Below, piece by piece: positions 10,391 through 20,030 of a DNA stretch of 64,000 nucleotides (position 1 is its first letter; the number at the start of each line of letters is the position of its first letter). This DNA comes from Ophioderma brevispina. Lineage: Eukaryota > Echinodermata > Ophiuroidea > Amphilepidida > Ophiodermatidae. Made by a program: the position numbers and the translations under genes. Below the pieces are notes generated by a model. The model saw nothing but the letters and a program-made list of their open reading frames with translations. It ran no database searches and was not told the origin of the DNA. The DNA is taken from contig JAMKCH010001652.1 in NCBI GenBank assembly GCA_023653785.1, forward strand, positions 1 through 64,000, written 5' to 3'.

Positions 10391-11126
10391 CATCACACTA
10401 TCTGTACATGCAGGTTGGACATCAATCACTCCCCGGCTACACACACGGTGGCATTTGTGCTTTGTGAAGCACAAGTTTGTCTAGTTGTTGTCAGTATTAC
10501 TTCTGTAGGTGTAGAACCTGGTTAGCTTAAAAAGCAGTTTTGAATCAGTAGAAATCAGACTTGTTGAAAAATGCCAATTTGTAAAACTGACTTCAGTCCA
10601 GAATGAATTACAGTTCTTGCAATTTGCAATAGAGAATTTTCTCTTATTAACCAAAAAACATCCAATATTATTATTATTATGGAAGAAGAAGCCGACTTGA
10701 CAAAATATTTTAAATTGGCTTCAAGCTAATAGAATGACAGTATTTGCTTGAGAAGTTGCATGACCAAATGCCCAATATTTTTGCGTGTTGGGAAGTACAC
10801 GCTAGTCGCAAATCAGTATTATACCGCACGGAAGCTTCTGATGATAATAATATAGGATTTATAATGTGAATGTAACCAACTTGATGGTTGCTCAAGTCAC
10901 AAGCTACATTGTGCACTATTTTGTGTAAAGCCTACCGAATTTGGCACTTCTGCTATAGGGCACTTGCACGGGAGGTCAATAGGTTAACTTGGCCAAACCT
11001 GTCAGCACGTGTGAGATTGTGGCCCGATATTATGGTCCAGGACCATAAGCAGTTAAATTATCTCATAAGGCAGCTATTCACTATTTTCTACTTCAATTGC
11101 CAACTCTGATGTTTTCATTGCAATCT
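10391..11126. other. No gene recognised
   Basis: No coding segment, RNA gene or clear repeat copy seen. The short open frames have no splice context. Confidence 0.45.
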
Positions 11127-11130
11127 TTAA

Positions 11131-11468
11131 AGTGGCAGGAGGAGATTTTTCTCAATTTTCACTGGATCAGTCGTAGACCACCTACCGAGAACGTTTCGAA
11201 GGTTTTTTGAACAAACAAGTACAAAAGAAAACCGCAAACCTTGTTTTGAACTTGCCTGCTATTGCAATCGTCCCCATAGAAAACCATGCTTTGACTTTCT
11301 GTCGTGCATGACAGAAAGTACTAAATCATCATCTTATTACATAAAGACGGCGTATTCGGTTAATTCACTTCAGGTGTGATCTAATCCATTGGTAAGCATT
11401 CCAAATATGCAAAAAACCGGGGTTCGACAAAAATTGGGGGCGCTTCTTTCTGGAAATCTCATGTCTCT
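11131..11468 (+). mobile_element. TTAA-flanked element E, intact copy
   Basis: TTAA at 11127-11130 and 11469-11472. The left end AGTGGCAGGAGGAGATTTT and right end AAATCTCATGTCTCT are imperfectly inverted. A second copy at 26958-28286 is split by an insertion. Length 338 bp, no coding capacity. Confidence 0.8.
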
Positions 11469-11504
11469 TTAACTACAAGATAAAATAATAAAGTAAAATT
11501 TTAC

Positions 11505-11572
11505 GCCTGGAGTGGGGATCTAACCCGGTATTTTCGGATTACAAGACGAGCACCCACACAATCCGAGCTGGC
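11505..11572 (-). repeat. tRNA-like SINE head or tRNA pseudogene
   Basis: Read on the minus strand: an acceptor-like GCCAGCTCGGATTG, an anticodon loop CTTGTAA (anticodon UGU) and a B-box-like GGTTAGATCCC. The acceptor stem does not close properly, so a functional tRNA is unlikely. It sits 32 bp beyond the TTAA of element E. Confidence 0.45.
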
Positions 11573-11971
11573 AGATTAACATCGCTCTTTTGTAATACTT
11601 AAATAAACATGTTAATGGAATAAAGCGCACACATAATCACGAATAGCGCCGCTATGAGACAAGTTGAAGATATCTGGTTCAGGACCATATCTTCGGGCCA
11701 AAAACTCATATCAGCTACCAGTCCTCCCAAACAAAAGAATCATCTGCAGAAATGTCTGAAATTTTCAGGTGAACCAGGTGCATGTATTGTGTATTCTTCA
11801 CATGCTTGGATGATCTGGAGGGCAAACAAAAGTCCATTCAACACAATTTACCTTCTGTGAAAGGGCCCTATTACCACCATCACTATCACCACTCAATAAA
11901 AAGCTAAAATAAACCAGCTTGCCCAGGTCAGGATTTACAAGGGGCTATAGGGAACAATGCTGTAGCCTTAT

Positions 11972-12108
11972 CAGGGGCAGATCCAGGATTTGAAAAACGT
12001 CAAAATTATCGGGGAGCTGAAGGCTGAAACTTGTCCAAAATGGGCTGATTTTGCAAGATTTTACAGAATTACCGTGAGGCGCGCGCTCCCTCCCTAGATC
12101 CGCGCCTG
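11972..12108. mobile_element. CAGGGGC-terminus element, 5-bp duplication CTTAT
   Basis: The left end CAGGGGCAGATCCAGGATTT and right end CTAGATCCGCGCCTG are inverted. CTTAT flanks both sides exactly (11967-11971, 12109-12113). 137 bp, non-autonomous; closely similar inside to 15538-15664 and 37605-37790. Confidence 0.85.
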
Positions 12109-12139
12109 CTTATCAATCAAAAGATTTTCAATTTCTTAA

Positions 12140-12500
12140 CCCCCTGAGGTCTACCGGACGATTTATTGGTACGTAATATAATGGTTTATATTTTGCAGTT
12201 AGCCAATCGGAGACATACTAAAGACAAGCTTCAAGGGGGTGTTTGCATAAGGTGACACATTCTTTCTGACACCCTTATGAATTCGGAAACCTTAACGGAA
12301 TAAACCACACGGTTTATGTGGTTTATTCCGTTAAGGTTTCCGAATTCATAAGAATTCAATGAAGGGTGTCACCTTATGGAAACACCCGCTTCAAGGTTTA
12401 TACAGATATGTAACGAAGGTCTATTTTGATTGGTTACTCAAAGGTTATATTATGCTATATCATCTAATGAGCCAATCAGAGATACTGTACAAGCCAATGA
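12140..12500 (+). mobile_element. TTAA element T, left part, carrying a nested hairpin
   Basis: TTAA at 12136-12139 followed by CCCCCTGAGGTCTACC. Body blocks are AGCCAATCGGAGACATACTA and TAATGAGCCAATCAGAGATA. The related copy at 16690-16883 has the other terminus, GGTAGACCTCAGGGGG, next to TTAA. The CCC start after TTAA resembles piggyBac ends; weak. The hairpin at 12237-12387 sits within it. Confidence 0.6.
12237..12387. mobile_element. Foldback MITE with exact 9-bp target duplication
   Basis: GGGTGTTTGCATAAGGTGACA at the left pairs with TGTCACCTTATGGAAACACC at the right; the whole 151 bp folds into one hairpin centred on GGAATAAACCACAC and GTGGTTTATTCC. GCTTCAAGG flanks both sides exactly (12228-12236, 12388-12396). 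A 9-bp duplication with long terminal repeats suggests a Mutator-like (MULE) MITE. The 152-codon frame at 12359-12817 starts in this element and is not a gene. Confidence 0.9.
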
Positions 12501-12663
12501 TAGCAAACCTGGTTGTAAACAGACATCAGCATATTTACAGGTGCTCCACCCAATTACAACATATTTTGTCTGTGTTTCGGAGGGAAGGTAATTGCCAATA
12601 CACCTTCATTCCAAAATTTCATTTTAATGCGAGCGGTAATTGCGTATATTACATTAGCTCAAA

Positions 12664-13185
12664 GGTTACTGTCAGATGGTGTTTTGAATCAATCCCATTA
12701 TGCAGAGCAATGTGCCTATACTGTACTGTACTAAACACATGTCAGTACTTGGGGATAAAAAGTGTTCAAAGTTTAAGAAGCACAAGACATTTCATAATCA
12801 TGCTAAAAATTCCCTAAGTACTAACGCTTTGTGGGCTAAAATAAGCATTTAAGTCGGGGTTTTTATGTGTTAAGAAAAGGATTTTTATTAGATCACATAA
12901 CCCTATTGATGTGAAATTTCCCAAAACTAGTGCATTGTAAAATGCAAATGGCTCCCGCACAGCGTGTCTGTTTTGCATTCCCAGCATATGCCGGTACCCA
13001 TTTATACTCCAGGGTGGAGAGAGGCAAGCGAGATAAAGTGCCTTGCCCAATTGAAGTGCACAACACATTGGCGACAGCGGGGCTCGAACCCACAACCTTA
13101 TGCTTATGAGGCGAGTGCTGATCCACTGCACCACATGTGCCCTGCATTGTGGGATTGACTCAAAACACCCTCTCTCTGGGTTACT
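12664..13185. repeat. Foldback element interrupted by a SINE
   Basis: GGTGTTTTGAATCAATCCCA followed by TTATGCAG at 12677-12706 is inverted at 13142-13168 as CTGCATTGTGGGATTGACTC then AAAACACC. Outer GGTTACTGTCAGA/GGTTACTGTACAA blocks extend the pairing. The right arm contains the SINE target site. Confidence 0.6.
12939..13142 (-). mobile_element. tRNA-derived SINE with 8-bp target duplication
   Basis: On the minus strand it starts with a tRNA-like head (GTGGTGCAGTGGATCAGCAC, anticodon-like CAT, B box GGTTCGAGCCC). A central segment with TTGGGCAAGGCACTT and CCACCCTGGAGTATAAATGG follows, then a short tail. TGCATTGT is exactly repeated at 12931-12938 and 13143-13150. The same SINE occurs on the + strand at 47720-48015. 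Confidence 0.85.
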
Positions 13186-13484
13186 GTACAAATAATTCCC
13201 GGTGACCATAAACAACCCATATTTGCCTGTAGCATCAGAATGGAGAAGAAATCGGCCAAAATATTTTACAGATGCGTTGAGAAAAATACAAACTTTCTAT
13301 TGATACCAAAGTCTCAAGTTTGATGGAGTGAGTGGTGGGGGAGGGGTTGAAGCTGTGGATTGGGTAGTGCGTTTTTAATTGACCGTCACAAATGTAAGCA
13401 CAAACAAGTACAAATATAGCATTACAAAATCAACAATCTTGTATGTCAGTTATGATAGTGATTTACTACCTTACTGGAAATTAG

Positions 13485-13686
13485 GGGTTGGTACATTTTG
13501 TGACCCCACTTTTTCTGCTCCCAGTTGAATTCAGCAGCCTTGACGGAATAAAGTGTAGGGAGCTGCTCCCAGTTGAATTCAGCAGCCTTGACGGAATAAA
13601 GTACAGTATTCCCTACACTTTATTCCGTCAAGGCTGCTGAATTAAACTGGGAGCAGGCAAAGTGGGTGCAGTAAATGTACCAACCC
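13485..13686. mobile_element. Second foldback MITE with exact 9-bp duplication
   Basis: GGGTTGGTACATT at the left and AATGTACCAACCC at the right; GGAAATTAG flanks both (13476-13484, 13687-13695). The arms carry TTGAATTCAGCAGCCTTGAC then GGAATAAAGTGTAGGGA. The left arm has a partial internal duplication of the GCTCCCAGTTGAATTCAGC unit. Its core GACGGAATAAA resembles that of 12237-12387. Confidence 0.9.
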
Positions 13687-13699
13687 GGAAATTAGAGCA

Positions 13700-14171
13700 T
13701 TGGTTGATCAAGACAGCCACAAACGTTACCCCTAACTGCTTGTAAATCCAGACACGGGCAGGAACCGAAAGCGAAACCCGTATACACTGTTAGAAATCCT
13801 GGGAAATCAACCTGGACGATGAAACTATCGGCTGGTCGAGACAGATCTTCCACTGTGAATTTGGACTTGAACGAACAAACAGTAATGTAAATTTTATGTT
13901 CGAAAAAGATGATTGGTTGTGAAATTACAACATTTTACTGTTAGCCATGCATATCAACAGTAATTTTAACCGTATATTTGAGAATGTTATTATGTGTCGG
14001 TGAAAAATCGTGGATGTTATCATGCTCGCGTTTGAATGATATCAGTAATTGGAATTTTAGAATTCCTTTGTATAGAAAAAAAGTTTTAATTTATTTTTAT
14101 GTTATATTTCAATAATTGTGCATGTTTACTATCAACTTTATTTGATGTCAAAGAGCTGATGTATATCTTGC
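13700..14171. other. No gene recognised
   Basis: AT-rich spacer between two elements; no coding segment or further repeat seen. Confidence 0.45.
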
Positions 14172-14175
14172 TTAA

Positions 14176-14530
14176 AGGCTGACTCAGAGATTTTCCGATG
14201 AGGGCGCACTCAATTTTAAAACAAATCGTGTTTTTTGCATATACATAATGCTTGTCCATATACTAATCACTGTGTGAAATAACTAAGCTCAAATCGAAGT
14301 CCTTCATATAGAAAATCACAACTTTGTTCTAAAATTCCGGATCCGGAAATTTTGTTATACACGGTATCCTATGGCACTGTTGTATATGCATAAATGTATA
14401 TTGCATCAAAATGGAAAATCTGATTCACCTCTAACTTTGGAATTAAGCATTTTAGGTGACTATCTTTAGTTCTAGATGGCTATTTTTAATTACACAACAA
14501 AATTATATTTCAAAATCTCTGAGTCAGCCT
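14176..14530. mobile_element. TTAA-flanked element H, copy 1
   Basis: AGGCTGACTCAGAGATTTT at the left is inverted exactly or nearly so at the right (AAAATCTCTGAGTCAGCCT). TTAA is outside both ends (14172-14175, 14531-14534). Copy 2 at 26594-26953 is about 85% similar by eye. Confidence 0.9.
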
Positions 14531-14540
14531 TTAATTTTTA

Positions 14541-15950
14541 GGCTGGCATTCTCAAAAGGAGTCCTAACCAGGGATCCTAAATAAATCGGGATAGGACACT
14601 CGATCAACGAAGTGGATGCATACTGCACACTGATCTGCATGAAATCCGTTACTTATGGATCGCCGGTCGTACGTGGCGCTGTTCCGCTACGCATTCCCGA
14701 TTACGTTATACTGTATAAATAATCAGGTTACTTATCGTACATGGTGGCGCTATTACTATGGCAATGATATTAATCCTGAAAAGAAAAGCTAAAAAATTTA
14801 TTTTTTAACATGTTGAAAGTAATTTTTTCTAAATGTATTAAAGAAGGCCATCAAAGTTTAGGGTTGGGATTTATTCCGTTTTATGTAAAATTACGATATA
14901 GGCCTACATTATGCATTTACACTCTCCGTTAAGGTGGTATAAGATAATTTTTCAACCGCTGATGATTAAACATTTTTGGCTTTTCTTTTCAAGATTCATC
15001 TCACTGCATTACTATGCCTGCGAATCGTCTATGGGCATTTGTACACAGTGTCACCCGCCTGTCCTAACTTTAAACCAGGTTTAAACCAGGGTTAGTCCTG
15101 CATGAGTGGACCTTTTTTCTTTCAACATACTCTGAAAGTGTGGTGCAATGGGTGAGAAAATAGACGTTTTGCACGATCCCCATAATGCATCTCGCTGGGA
15201 ACTTGTACCAGAGTTCATGTTTACAAAAAATTATGTTGTTCATTCGCATCGCCGGACTGTGCCTAAAACTATAATACAAAGTACCTTTTCATGTAAAGTT
15301 GATCTTACAAAAATGTAGAAGAATATCAAAGGAACAAAAACAATCGAGGCACTGGTGTTGAAATTTATGACAAAAAGTTATATTTTCGATTGTAACTGTG
15401 CCACAACTATAGTGCAGCGTCACAGATAATGTAGGTTTTCAAGTAAAAATATTATGCTTTTAACCGTATGTTTTTAGCTGACTTGAGGCTTGTACAAGTT
15501 CCCGGATTGAAATGGGCACAAAACGAGATGCATTATGCAGGTGCGGATCTAGGGAGGGGCGCGCCTCCCGGTAATTCTGCAAAATCAGCTCATTTTGGAC
15601 AAGTTTAGCCTTTCAGCCCCCGGTAATGTTGACTTTTTCAATTGAAATCCTGGATCCGCCCCTGTTATGGGGATCGTGCAAATTGTCTTTTCCTCAGGGT
15701 GGATCATCTCACCCATTGCATTCAGCTTTCGGAGTATGTTGAAAGAAATAAGGTCCACTCATGAAGGACTATAATCCTGGTTTAAACTTGAGTCTAACTT
15801 AAAAATGTCCACTCATGTAAGGGACTCTAATCCTGGTTAAACCTTGATATCTACAGTTAATAATCGGGTTTCACTTGAGTCTCAAGTTGTAATCCTGGTT
15901 GAAAAACATTGAGTCTAAAGTTAGACTCCCTTTGAGAATACGTCCCAGCC
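14541..15950. repeat. Long foldback J with a nested 5-bp-duplication element
   Basis: Outer arms: GGCTGGCATTCTCAAAAGG at 14541 against CTTTGAGAATACGTCCCAGCC at 15930-15950. Inner arms: GCATGAGTGGACC with TCTTTCAACATACTC at 15100-15140 against its inverse at 15735-15765, and GATCCCCATAATGCATCTCG against CGAGATGCATTATG. TTTTTA flanks both sides (14535-14540, 15951-15956), a possible 6-bp duplication. The right inner arm is interrupted exactly at 15538-15664. Confidence 0.7.
15538..15664. mobile_element. CAGG(G/T)GCGGATC element, 5-bp duplication TTATG
   Basis: Left end CAGGTGCGGATCTAGG, right end CCTGGATCCGCCCCTG; TTATG at 15533-15537 and 15665-15669. Removing the element and one TTATG restores the arm GAGATGCATTATGGGGATCG of the surrounding foldback, matching its partner arm at 15175-15195. 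This confirms the boundaries. Confidence 0.92.
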
Positions 15951-16169
15951 TTTTTAGTGTGCATAAAGGTGCTGACCTCCTAGGATTTGATAACAATTTT
16001 GAGTTAATGCAGAGAGTTCAATTTATTGAAACATGCAAAGCCTTAAATGTTGTGGACGAATTATATTCCAGAGGGCCAAAAAAAGTGTGAAAAATTAATG
16101 ATGGCGGCCAACTCATTCAATATAGAGCAACTCACCCGCGAAATATCAAAAGAAATTACAACAAGCAAT
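15951..16169 (+). other. Unrecognised open segment
   Basis: A frame open from 15899 to 16090 encodes GADLLGFDNNFELMQRVQFI and then ETCKALNVVDELYSRGPKK before a stop; a second frame carries on. It has no splice context and I recognise no family. It may be residue of a transposon protein. Confidence 0.2.
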
Positions 16170-16690
16170 ACGAGTGCAAACCACACCAATTTTGGGCCTT
16201 TTGGGGATGTCGATCGGTCTAGGGTGTTCCCATAACCCACTTACGACCTTGTCCTCAGTCTGGTTATTCCTACCATTCAAAATAACATCCCAAGGACGGT
16301 ACATTAATAAGAGGCTAAAGACAATCCAGGTAATTTGTAGGCGAACTTTTAAGTTGGCCGGTAACTTTAATCAACAAAGTGTCTATTACAGATGAATTAT
16401 ATCATAGACTCGCACATCATTGCTATTACCAGCACAATTCACAGACCAGGTTAAACGTGCATGCCATGGAATCAACTAACTCCGGCGGATTTTTTTCTTG
16501 TGTAAAATGCCCTTTCCTTTCCGCATCTACTTAATTAATGTCGCCGGAAGTCTTTATTTATAAATCAGTTGATTACCATAAGCGCGCTGATTGGGCTATA
16601 TTTCAGGTAAGGTCTGATATGCAATCTTTACAACGACATCAAAATACAAATATGTTGAAAAATACTAGAGGGCGCACTATTTTTCAAATG
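16170..16690 (+). repeat. Dispersed repeat U, copy 1
   Basis: Blocks AATCCAGGTAATTTGTAG, AACTTTAATCAACAAAGTG and GAGGGCGCACTATTTTTCAA occur in the same order at 28549-28870 and 30500-30690. The second copy is interrupted by about 1.6 kb. Confidence 0.6.
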
Positions 16691-16883
16691 GGTACCATTT
16701 GATTATTATCTCTAGAATTCTATGATTAAATTTAGTCAATCAGAGACATGATAACAAAAGCTGAAGTATTTGTTCAGATATATAGAAGTTCTATTGTGAT
16801 TAGTTTCTCAGATGTTATATCATGCTATATTATGTAATGAGCCATTCAGAGATAATGTAAGAAATGCGGTAGACCTCAGGGGG
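16691..16883 (+). mobile_element. TTAA element T, right part
   Basis: TCAATCAGAGACATGATAAC and TAATGAGCCATTCAGAGATA match 12204-12500; it ends GGTAGACCTCAGGGGG followed by TTAA (16884-16887). At the position equivalent to the 9-bp-flanked hairpin insertion of 12237-12387, this copy has no insertion, serving as an empty site. Confidence 0.65.
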
Positions 16884-17289
16884 TTAAACCACAAGAAAAT
16901 ACTCATGGATGTACTTTAGCTGTTCGGCCAATCCATCACCTTTGTGGTCATAGAATCAATGGGCACGAGTCCAAGATTTTAATGTAATAAGTTAATTTAA
17001 CACAATTGGTGATAAAAATGTATTCACAATAAAAGCCTTAACCATGGGAAGTCTTTGGCATCATCTTATGACTTCTATGTACTATTTACAGCATTTTGTG
17101 TCTAAAAATGTGTTTTGGTTCTTCGTAGGTCTTAGTCAATCGTTCAAGAGCAAATTGAAGAAATGTTACATTTTGTTGAAAATAAGCCTGTATCTCTTTA
17201 AACCAATGGTAGCGTCAAAATTTAAGCTTTCTTGGCGCCCATCACTCTGTGACAAATAGTAATAGGAGTGTACTGTTACAGTTTATCCA

Positions 17290-17472
17290 GGGTGCTTCCA
17301 TAAGGTGACACCCTTTTCTGACATACTTTCGGACAACCTATGAATTCGGAACCTTCACACGACCTTACGAAATAAAAACCACGGTTAGTGGTTTATCCTT
17401 TAAGGTTCCAAATTCATAGGGTGTGTCAGAAAAGTATGTCAGAAAAGGTTGTCACCTTATTGAAACACACCC
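17290..17472. mobile_element. Foldback MITE, second copy of the 12237-12387 family
   Basis: Left GGGTGCTTCCATAAGGTGAC and right inverse GTCACCTTATTGAAACACACCC. Interior GAATTCGGAACCTT against AAGGTTCCAAATTC. Flanks GTTTATCCA (17281-17289) and GGTTCTCCA (17473-17481) match at 7 of 9 bases, as expected for an old 9-bp duplication. Confidence 0.8.
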
Positions 17473-17481
17473 GGTTCTCCA

Positions 17482-18370
17482 ATCGGGTAGCGGGGAAGTC
17501 AAGCATTATGTTTATTTGTGGGCTAATCTGTTGCAGAATTGGCTTTGTCTAGAGCACATGTCTGCAGTAAAGACTATGAACTTGTTATTTGATTAAATGA
17601 AACCTTTAAATATGTGGTGCAGTTGGACTATGGCAGACATATCAACTTTCATGTAAAGGTTTTGGAAATCAGTAAATTTGTCATTCATGATGCAATAGTT
17701 AAGCTACAAAGAGTCTAGGTTTGCCGCCGGGCACTGCTACTCCATAGGGATACACATGCCAGAGAATCATCAAACCACCAACAAAGCGAGGCAACGACGT
17801 GCTAATTACGACATCACACATGCCGGCTTAATGCCAACACTACTGCACCGGGTTGTGCAGTACTATCAGGGGAAACACAGAAAGAACACTTGCTGTTACA
17901 CGAGGTTACAAAGGGGGAAATATTGTTGAAACAAATGCTACTGTACACAAATGCACATTTCAATGTTTGGGGATGAAACAAACGTAACGGAGATATGAAA
18001 CAATGAAAAATGCTTGAGGGCATTTCGTGATCCACCAGCCTCCCCCCCCCCCCGACTTGCCTAAAAAAAATTTTGAGATGTTTATATCAGTGGAACCGTT
18101 AGCATCTTATTAGTAATCTTATCTGTGTGCACAATCTTACGTGAAAATTGGGTCGCAATGTAAAGATTCGCAATTTTTATTTGCAAATTACAAGACACAG
18201 TAGCATATGGGAACGTGGGAAACGAGGCAATGCTTATAACACAAAAACTGCAAGATAGGGATCCGCTTTCACCTTTTGCGAATAAGGCTTTTTCAAAGGG
18301 ATAATCTAGTGATCAATGAATAAACCAGAAGGTGCTGAAATCACGAAAATGACCCGTTAAAACTAGAACA
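17482..18370. other. No gene recognised
   Basis: Nothing supportable apart from a C homopolymer near 18042-18053. The frame at 17814-18035 (-) has no supporting signals. Confidence 0.45.
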
Positions 18371-18516
18371 CAGGCGTCGGATCCAGAGGAGGGGGCGCAC
18401 GCCTCCCGGTGGGTAATTCTTGCAAAAAATAAGCCCATGTTGAGCTATTTTGGGCCAGTTACAGCCTTTCAGCCCCCGGTAACTTTGACATTTTCAAATC
18501 CTGGATCCGCCAATTG
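18371..18516. mobile_element. Diverged CAGG-GGATCCAG element
   Basis: CAGGCGTCGGATCCAG at the left and CCTGGATCCGCCAATTG at the right, with interior CCTTTCAGCCCCCGGTAA as in 15538-15664. Flanks GAACA and GAAAC are only partly alike, so the 5-bp duplication is uncertain. Confidence 0.65.
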
Positions 18517-18526
18517 GAAACCGACA

Positions 18527-18745
18527 TGATAATGTGACCTATGGAGGTCAACATGTGACATACAGGACGCACTCAGTTGTTACTCTCGGGCAAATATCTG
18601 AACCTAAAATTGGTATAAATTTACTTGCAGAACTTTTGTCATCTAAATCGGTCACATTGTAGAACTGGTTAGCATCTGACAGCATGTTGGAATTATTTAA
18701 GTTGAAAAGAAGGTAAAGGAAAAACACATATACCCCATGCAAAGT
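18527..18745 (+). repeat. Partial copy of the 61918-62256 element
   Basis: GATAATGTGACCTATG, CATACAGGACGCACTC, TAAATTTACTTGCAGAA and ACCCCATGCAAAGT follow the same order as in 61918-62200. The right terminus is missing. Confidence 0.65.
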
Positions 18746-18749
18746 CCCG

Positions 18750-19429
18750 GGGGTCTCAAATGCCCAAAAAATGGGTCTCTGGAAACTAGGTTTTCAAAAA
18801 ATAAGCTGTGAGTCCCTCAATTTCCCACTACTTTTTGAGGTTTTGAAACTTGGTAGGATATGGCTTTGACATGAAAAGTAGGATCTATGGAACTGAAAAA
18901 GCATGAAAATGAGGGTCTTATAGGTGGCACATACCCATACTTACATCCCAATGTGAGCAGCGGTAATATGAGGCAATTACTCCACACTTATCAAAATATA
19001 CAGTGGTATCAACAAAAAAAATGTCCCGGACCTGGATTACCCATGAGACACCAATTGATGTTGTCATAATCTGCATATGTTCTTTCTTTCTATGCTGAAA
19101 AAGGAATTTGAAGAATGAGCAGATATGATAAATTTCTAGGCTGACCCATTTTACACCATTCACAATTGAAAATCCCACTACGCGATTTACACAGTAAGCT
19201 GGGTTTTGAGTTCCATCATTTTTTTGAATATGGTGACAAATCTTTGAACTTTGCTTCAAAAGTCTAAATTGCAGATAATCGGATCAGTGAATTCAATTGA
19301 AGAACAAAGAACAACAGTATTGCAAGATCAAGAAGGCTACATAACCATAAAATTTTGAACTGAACTGACTGCCTTATGTAGTTGAGCAAGAGCATATCAA
19401 AACTGCTTTAGGAACAGTGTTATTTTGAA

Positions 19430-19467
<38 letters not shown>

Positions 19468-20030
19468 AGTTTCAAATTTGTTTAAAAACATGGAACATGT
19501 CATTGATGAAATAAGTTTTATCTGAGGAAGGTGATTTTGAGAAATATTTCAATGCAAAGAACTCTTGTGCACTCTAATTCAATTCTATTCAAATGTGCTG
19601 TTAATCCATGAAGTTTCTCTGATCCATTTTATTTTGTGCAATATTTTATGCAAACAATTGTTGAAAAAACTTGCAGGCTTTATGTTATCACTGATTTCAA
19701 GGAAAGAATGTTTTGTTATTACCTTTAACATAGTGCCTGCCACAATAAACCACTTCTAGGATGAACATTATTGAGAGTGACATATCTATTCATTTACACA
19801 AAATGTGCTTTACTGTGTTTAAGCTCCATTGGAATGGGAGAAAAATTGGAAGGTGTGCAACTTTTCATATCTGCTTCATTTTTCCAGCAATTACATTTTT
19901 TCAGAAGATGTAAAAATGAATATTACGATGGTCAGAAAAGTTAAGGTCAGCAGCATAACATGCACATTTTTTACATATACCCTGTATGTATCAATGTATT
20001 TTAAGTTGAGTGCATATGTAATGGTATGTC
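18750..20030. other. No gene recognised; poly(A) tract at 19435-19465
   Basis: AT-rich sequence with a long A run of about 30 bases. It could be a retrotransposon tail, but no body is recognisable upstream. No other structure found. Confidence 0.45.

Noticed and set aside
13060..13142. Functional tRNA-Met gene
   Set aside because: The tRNA-like part is the head of a SINE with target duplications; another copy with a different anticodon-loop sequence occurs at 47720.
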